NCBI RefSeq assembly: GCF_000969825.1
Contig: NZ_KQ033919.1
Span: forward strand, 2,221,088-2,285,087
Length of the DNA: 64,000 nt
Direction: 5' to 3'
DNA from: Parabacteroides gordonii MS-1 = DSM 23371
GTDB lineage: Bacteria > Bacteroidota > Bacteroidia > Bacteroidales > Tannerellaceae
The translations under genes and the position numbers were made by a program. The notes beneath the pieces are model-generated. The model worked only from the letters and a program-made list of their open reading frames with translations, searched no databases and had not been told where the DNA came from. How positions within the stretch are numbered: the first letter of the stretch is position 1; every line of letters starts with the position of its first letter. Positions 60,752 through 64,000 of the stretch are shown here, in pieces.

Positions 60752-62497
60752 ATGAAAAAATATATTCTATTATTAAGCGTAGTTTGCATGTTTTCATGCA
60801 ACGACCTGTTTGATAAAACAAACCTGGAGTCTATGGGCTCTGATATTGTCTGGAAAGACCCTCTTCTGGTTGAAAGTTATGTAAACAACCTATATGCAAA
60901 ATATCCCAGCTGGAGCCGTGAAGAAAATGACTTCACGGATGAAGCCAGAAACGGATACCGTACACATAAGGCATGGAATGTAGTAAAAGGAGAATGGGGA
61001 TTGGAAAGTAATCCGATGGAATACTGGGCTTACAGTTATATCCGCAAATGTAATGAAATACTGCAGAACATCGATGATGTAACAATGGATGAAAAACTGA
61101 AAGACAGGATGAAAGGTGAAACGCTTTTTTTCAGGGCTACCGCTTATTTCAAGATGGTGATCCGCTATGGCGGCGTACCTCTAATCCTGGAACCTCAGAC
61201 CTTTGACTCGGAAGATCTCTATCCCAAAAGAGCCAGTGTCGACGAAATATTCGATTTCGTTACAAAAGAATATGAAAAAGCAGCAGGCTTCCTTAGTGAA
61301 TTTAAAACACAGGATAGCAATAACTTCGGACGTGTAACCTGGGGAGCCTGTAAAGCGATGGAAGCGCGCGCTTTTTTATTCTGGGCCAGCCCATTGTATA
61401 ATACTTCACAAAACATGTCCCGTTGGGAAAATGCATCCCAATTAAACAAAGAAGTAATAGACAGCGGACTATACGAATTAAAAGAGAATGCCCGTGATCT
61501 GTTTCTGGATTACCAGTCACCTGAAAATATCTTTGCAGTCTACTACAAAATGCCTGAACGATATAATGGAGTAGACGCCATGTGTAAACCGCTTGGTATC
61601 GCAAATGGGGATGCAGCTCATTGGGGGCCGCTACAGGAACTGGTTGATGCTTTCCCAACAATAAATGGCTTGGATATAGCAGATGACAGTACCTATGACC
61701 CTACTAATCCATACGCAAACAGAGATCCCCGGCTCAATGCCTTTGTGGTTGTCAATGAAACACAATATTGCGGCCGTACCCAATATAGTTATTTCGACCT
61801 GGGGACGATCGATCCTTCTTTCCCCAAAGAGGAAGCAGACAGATACAAATCATGGGAAGCCAAAGGAGAATTCCAGGATGCTGCCGGTTCCGCACACAAT
61901 TCCCTTACTTCTTATCTTTGCCGTAAGGTAATTAAAGAAGATCTACCCAAGGACGGTTATTCTTATGGTTGGGGTAGCGAAACTCCATTTATTGAAATCC
62001 GTTTAGGCGAAGTTTATCTTAATTATGCGGAAGCTTTAAATGAACAAGGCAATATCAACGGGGCTTGTGAACAACTAAAAATAATCCGTCAGAGAGCTGG
62101 CATATTGAATCCGGAAGTACCGGCAAAAAACAAAGCCAGTAAAGAAGCACTTCGCAAATTCATCCAGAACGAACGTTATATCGAGTTATGCTTCGAGCAG
62201 AAGCGATACTGGGATTTACGGAGATGGAAAATAGCGACAAACCATCTCGGAGGACAAAAATTCTCCGGCATGAAAATATATCTGAACTTGTTGAATAATT
62301 CAGATATCATATCTTCTGAACAATACAAAAAAGCATCTTTCACCGAACAACTGGATATGCTAAGAAAAAGCTGGACATACGAACGTTATACAGTGGACGA
62401 AGCGCCCTATGTTTTTGATGAGAAAATGTATTTTATGCCTATCCCACGAAACGATATGGAAACAAATCCGAATCTGGAACAAAACAATGGTTGGTAA
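60752..62497 (+). CDS. SusD/RagB-family surface lipoprotein
   Basis: 581 residues. Lipobox MFSC with lipidated Cys16, followed by NDLFDK. Canonical SusD layout: N-terminal SusD-like_3 domain (YIRKCNEILQNIDDV, GETLFFRATAYFKMVIRYGGVPLI), middle AARAFLFWAS-type TPR helix, C-terminal RagB/SusD domain (FIEIRLGEVYLNYAEALNEQ, AGILNPEVP, NERYIELCFEQKRYWDLRRW). Partner of the transporter encoded 14 bp upstream. Confidence 0.94.
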   Translation: MKKYILLLSVVCMFSCNDLFDKTNLESMGSDIVWKDPLLVESYVNNLYAKYPSWSREENDFTDEARNGYRTHKAWNVVKGEWGLESNPMEYWAYSYIRKCNEILQNIDDVTMDEKLKDRMKGETLFFRATAYFKMVIRYGGVPLILEPQTFDSEDLYPKRASVDEIFDFVTKEYEKAAGFLSEFKTQDSNNFGRVTWGACKAMEARAFLFWASPLYNTSQNMSRWENASQLNKEVIDSGLYELKENARDLFLDYQSPENIFAVYYKMPERYNGVDAMCKPLGIANGDAAHWGPLQELVDAFPTINGLDIADDSTYDPTNPYANRDPRLNAFVVVNETQYCGRTQYSYFDLGTIDPSFPKEEADRYKSWEAKGEFQDAAGSAHNSLTSYLCRKVIKEDLPKDGYSYGWGSETPFIEIRLGEVYLNYAEALNEQGNINGACEQLKIIRQRAGILNPEVPAKNKASKEALRKFIQNERYIELCFEQKRYWDLRRWKIATNHLGGQKFSGMKIYLNLLNNSDIISSEQYKKASFTEQLDMLRKSWTYERYTVDEAPYVFDEKMYFMPIPRNDMETNPNLEQNNGW

Positions 62498-62529
62498 TCG
62501 ATTTGACAGAATAATAAAACTAAATGACG

Positions 62530-62988
62530 ATGAAACATTTTATATATACTATATTTGTATGCCTGTTTGTATTAACGGGTTGTGACAATGAAGAGCCTGG
62601 TTACGGATATAAAGATCCGGTCGTATATTTCTCTAGAGCAGGCATTCTGGAAACAAAGATCACCGGCAGTGAAATACCGGTATCCGTTTATTGCAGCGGG
62701 AATCCGGATCGGGGATCGGTAACAGCATCTGCAGCAGTAGAGAGATCTCTATACGACTCTTTTACGGGGAAATCGGAATATCAATTAGTTCCGGAAGGCT
62801 TCTATACCGCCTCTTCGTGGACAGTCGATATACCTAAAAAAGAACAAATAGGAATATTCAATATCCCTATACAGGCTTCTGTCTTAGGTAAAGGGAAATA
62901 TGTATTGCCATTGAAGCTTACGGACTCGTCTCCTTTCGAACTGCTGAAAGATAAAGACATATTATACCTTACATTCGTAATAGAATAG
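62530..62988 (+). CDS. DUF1735 (BT_3987-like) lipoprotein
   Basis: 152 residues from MKHFIYTIFVCLF; an ATG two codons earlier is possible. Lipobox FVLTGC gives a lipidated Cys, followed by the acidic DNEEPG. A single beta-sandwich domain resembling the N-terminal domain of BT_3987-type surface glycan-binding proteins (VYFSRAGILETKITGSEIPV, YQLVPEGFYTASSWTVDIPK). Probably an extra glycan-binding protein of the SusC/SusD complex. Confidence 0.82.
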   Translation: MKHFIYTIFVCLFVLTGCDNEEPGYGYKDPVVYFSRAGILETKITGSEIPVSVYCSGNPDRGSVTASAAVERSLYDSFTGKSEYQLVPEGFYTASSWTVDIPKKEQIGIFNIPIQASVLGKGKYVLPLKLTDSSPFELLKDKDILYLTFVIE

Positions 62989-62999
62989 GAAATACCAAG

Positions 63000-63035
63000 A
63001 ATTACCTGCCTTACTTTAAGACAGGTAATTTTTTT
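63000..63035 (+). terminator. Terminator after the DUF1735 gene
   Basis: AATTACCTG / CAGGTAATT, 9-bp stem with a 13-nt loop, followed by TTTTT. It ends the transporter transcript before the hydrolase gene. Confidence 0.85.
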
Positions 63036-63088
63036 ATATGAAAATACTAAATCTCATAATCAAAGGCAACACCTTAAAACTCAATATC

Positions 63089-64000
63089 ATGAAGACAAAA
63101 TTATTTCTTTTCTTATCTATCTTCGTCCTGTCCTCGACAGAAATAAATCTTTCTGCCCAAACTCCCTCAACGATCGGCCCTTCCGAAAATTCAGGGAAAA
63201 CATTAAGAAGGAGCGAAAGCTTCCTGGGATTTCATTTTGATTTTCATGCAGGTATGGATTGTCATGAAATTGGTAAAAGGCTCACAGAAGGAATGATCGA
63301 CTCCCTGCTTATCCTCACTAAGCCTGATTACATACAGGTTGATTGCAAAGGCCATGCCGGTTATTCCAGTTACCCGACCCAGATAGGTAATCAGGCTCCC
63401 GGTTTTGAAAAAGATATTCTGGATATATTCCGGAAAGTAACCCGAAAACATCATGTAGCCTTATATGTGCATTATTCCGGTGTGTGGGATACCCGTGCCA
63501 TGCAATTACACCCCGAATGGGCCATTGTTCATCAGGATGGTTCTTACGACCGCGACAAAGCAGCTTATTTCGGCCCCTATTCTGATAAGCTCCTGATCCC
63601 ACAACTAAAAGAAATAGCGGCCAAAGATATTGACGGAGCATGGATAGACGGCGATTGCTGGAGTGCCATACCCGATTACTCACGGTATATGCAACAATTC
63701 TATACCACTGAAACCGGCAAAAAAGCAATGCCTAAAAAGGGAGAAGAAGGGTATGAGGAGTTTCTGGAACTAAACCGGAAAGCCTTCCGCATATATATGA
63801 AAAAATATATCGATGCCATACATCAGGCTTACCCCGAATTTCAGATAACAAGTAACTGGTCATACTCATCCATGATGCCCGAAAAGATTGATACTCCCGT
63901 AGATTTTCTCTCCGGTGATGTAGCTGGCAGGAATGGGGTATACAGTGCAGCCTGGGAAGCCCGTTGTCTGGCTTTACAAGGAAAGCCCTGGGATTTAATG
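63089..64000 (+). CDS. TIM-barrel glycoside hydrolase-like protein, 3' end outside window
   Basis: Open for 304 codons to the window edge, no stop. Signal peptide to about residue 25 (LSAQT). The sequence GFHFDFHAGMDCHEIGK, QVDCKGHAGYSSYPTQIGN, LYVHYSGVWDTRAMQLHPEW, IDGAWIDGDCWSAIPDYSRY and QITSNWSYSSMMPE matches a Bacteroidetes family of secreted TIM-barrel proteins, variously labelled alpha-amylase-like or alpha-L-fucosidase-like. The D in WIDGDCW is a good nucleophile candidate. It is probably the enzyme of the sigma/FecR-controlled locus; the substrate is unknown. Confidence 0.75.
   Translation, partial: MKTKLFLFLSIFVLSSTEINLSAQTPSTIGPSENSGKTLRRSESFLGFHFDFHAGMDCHEIGKRLTEGMIDSLLILTKPDYIQVDCKGHAGYSSYPTQIGNQAPGFEKDILDIFRKVTRKHHVALYVHYSGVWDTRAMQLHPEWAIVHQDGSYDRDKAAYFGPYSDKLLIPQLKEIAAKDIDGAWIDGDCWSAIPDYSRYMQQFYTTETGKKAMPKKGEEGYEEFLELNRKAFRIYMKKYIDAIHQAYPEFQITSNWSYSSMMPEKIDTPVDFLSGDVAGRNGVYSAAWEARCLALQGKPWDLM

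Noticed and set aside
1-64000. tRNA, rRNA, riboswitch or intact insertion sequence
   Set aside because: Intergenic regions were read for cloverleaf, transposase and terminal-repeat patterns and none was convincing; short or unusual RNAs could have been missed without a covariance search.

Overview
The window is a piece of a Bacteroidales chromosome, most likely Parabacteroides or a close relative. The evidence is two SusC/SusD pairs, a hybrid two-component sensor, an ECF sigma/FecR pair feeding a SusC with an STN domain, a fimbrillin lipoprotein, a SpmA-SpmB fusion, and repeated matches to the Bacteroidetes promoter -7 element TAnnTTTG. No rRNA, tRNA, CRISPR array or intact insertion sequence was seen.

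Layout. 0-6.5 kb: sialic acid scavenging operon (5'-truncated sialidase, GH20 hexosaminidase, and a large fusion of sialate O-acetylesterase with a NanM-type mutarotase). 6.5-18.1 kb: an AT-rich accessory island that is the most interesting part of the window. A divergent OmpR-type response regulator and histidine kinase face a peptide-export operon (double-glycine-type peptide, HlyD adaptor, C39-peptidase ABC exporter, TolC). Next come a small HTH protein, three more tiny double-glycine precursor genes (48, 52 and 52 codons), a DUF3267 zinc-protease-like membrane protein, a small membrane protein/ABC ATPase pair, a candidate immunity membrane protein and a CPBP membrane protease. A stretch of about 230 bp, holding the 3' end of the HTH gene, a palindrome, a -7 element and a leader, is duplicated so that one copy precedes each group of precursors. 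This looks like an uncharacterised unmodified-bacteriocin or peptide-signalling locus.

18.1-38.2 kb: mostly core genes. These include TIGR02757, RhuM, AlkD and 2-hydroxyacid dehydrogenase on the minus strand, then spmAB, ybeY, a LytS/LytTR-type two-component pair, mnmG, a parS-like site, uvrC, dtd, mazG, deoC (with a His-rich N-terminal tail), a polyprenyl synthetase, polA and ychF. 38.2-50 kb: a small polysaccharide utilisation locus with a hybrid sensor, SusC, SusD and a GH3 glycosidase, and a recognisable direct-repeat operator upstream of susC. 50.1-51.2 kb: a second copy of the small membrane protein/ABC ATPase pair found in the peptide island, followed on the minus strand by a 26-codon small ORF with its own promoter and terminator.

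51.4-55 kb: an acyltransferase, an AraC-type membrane regulator broken by one in-frame stop codon, and a fimbrillin-like lipoprotein. 55.5-64 kb: ECF sigma factor, FecR anti-sigma, STN-containing SusC, SusD, a DUF1735 lipoprotein and the 5' part of a TIM-barrel glycoside hydrolase cut by the window edge. Identifications rest on reading motifs by eye; no database search was run.
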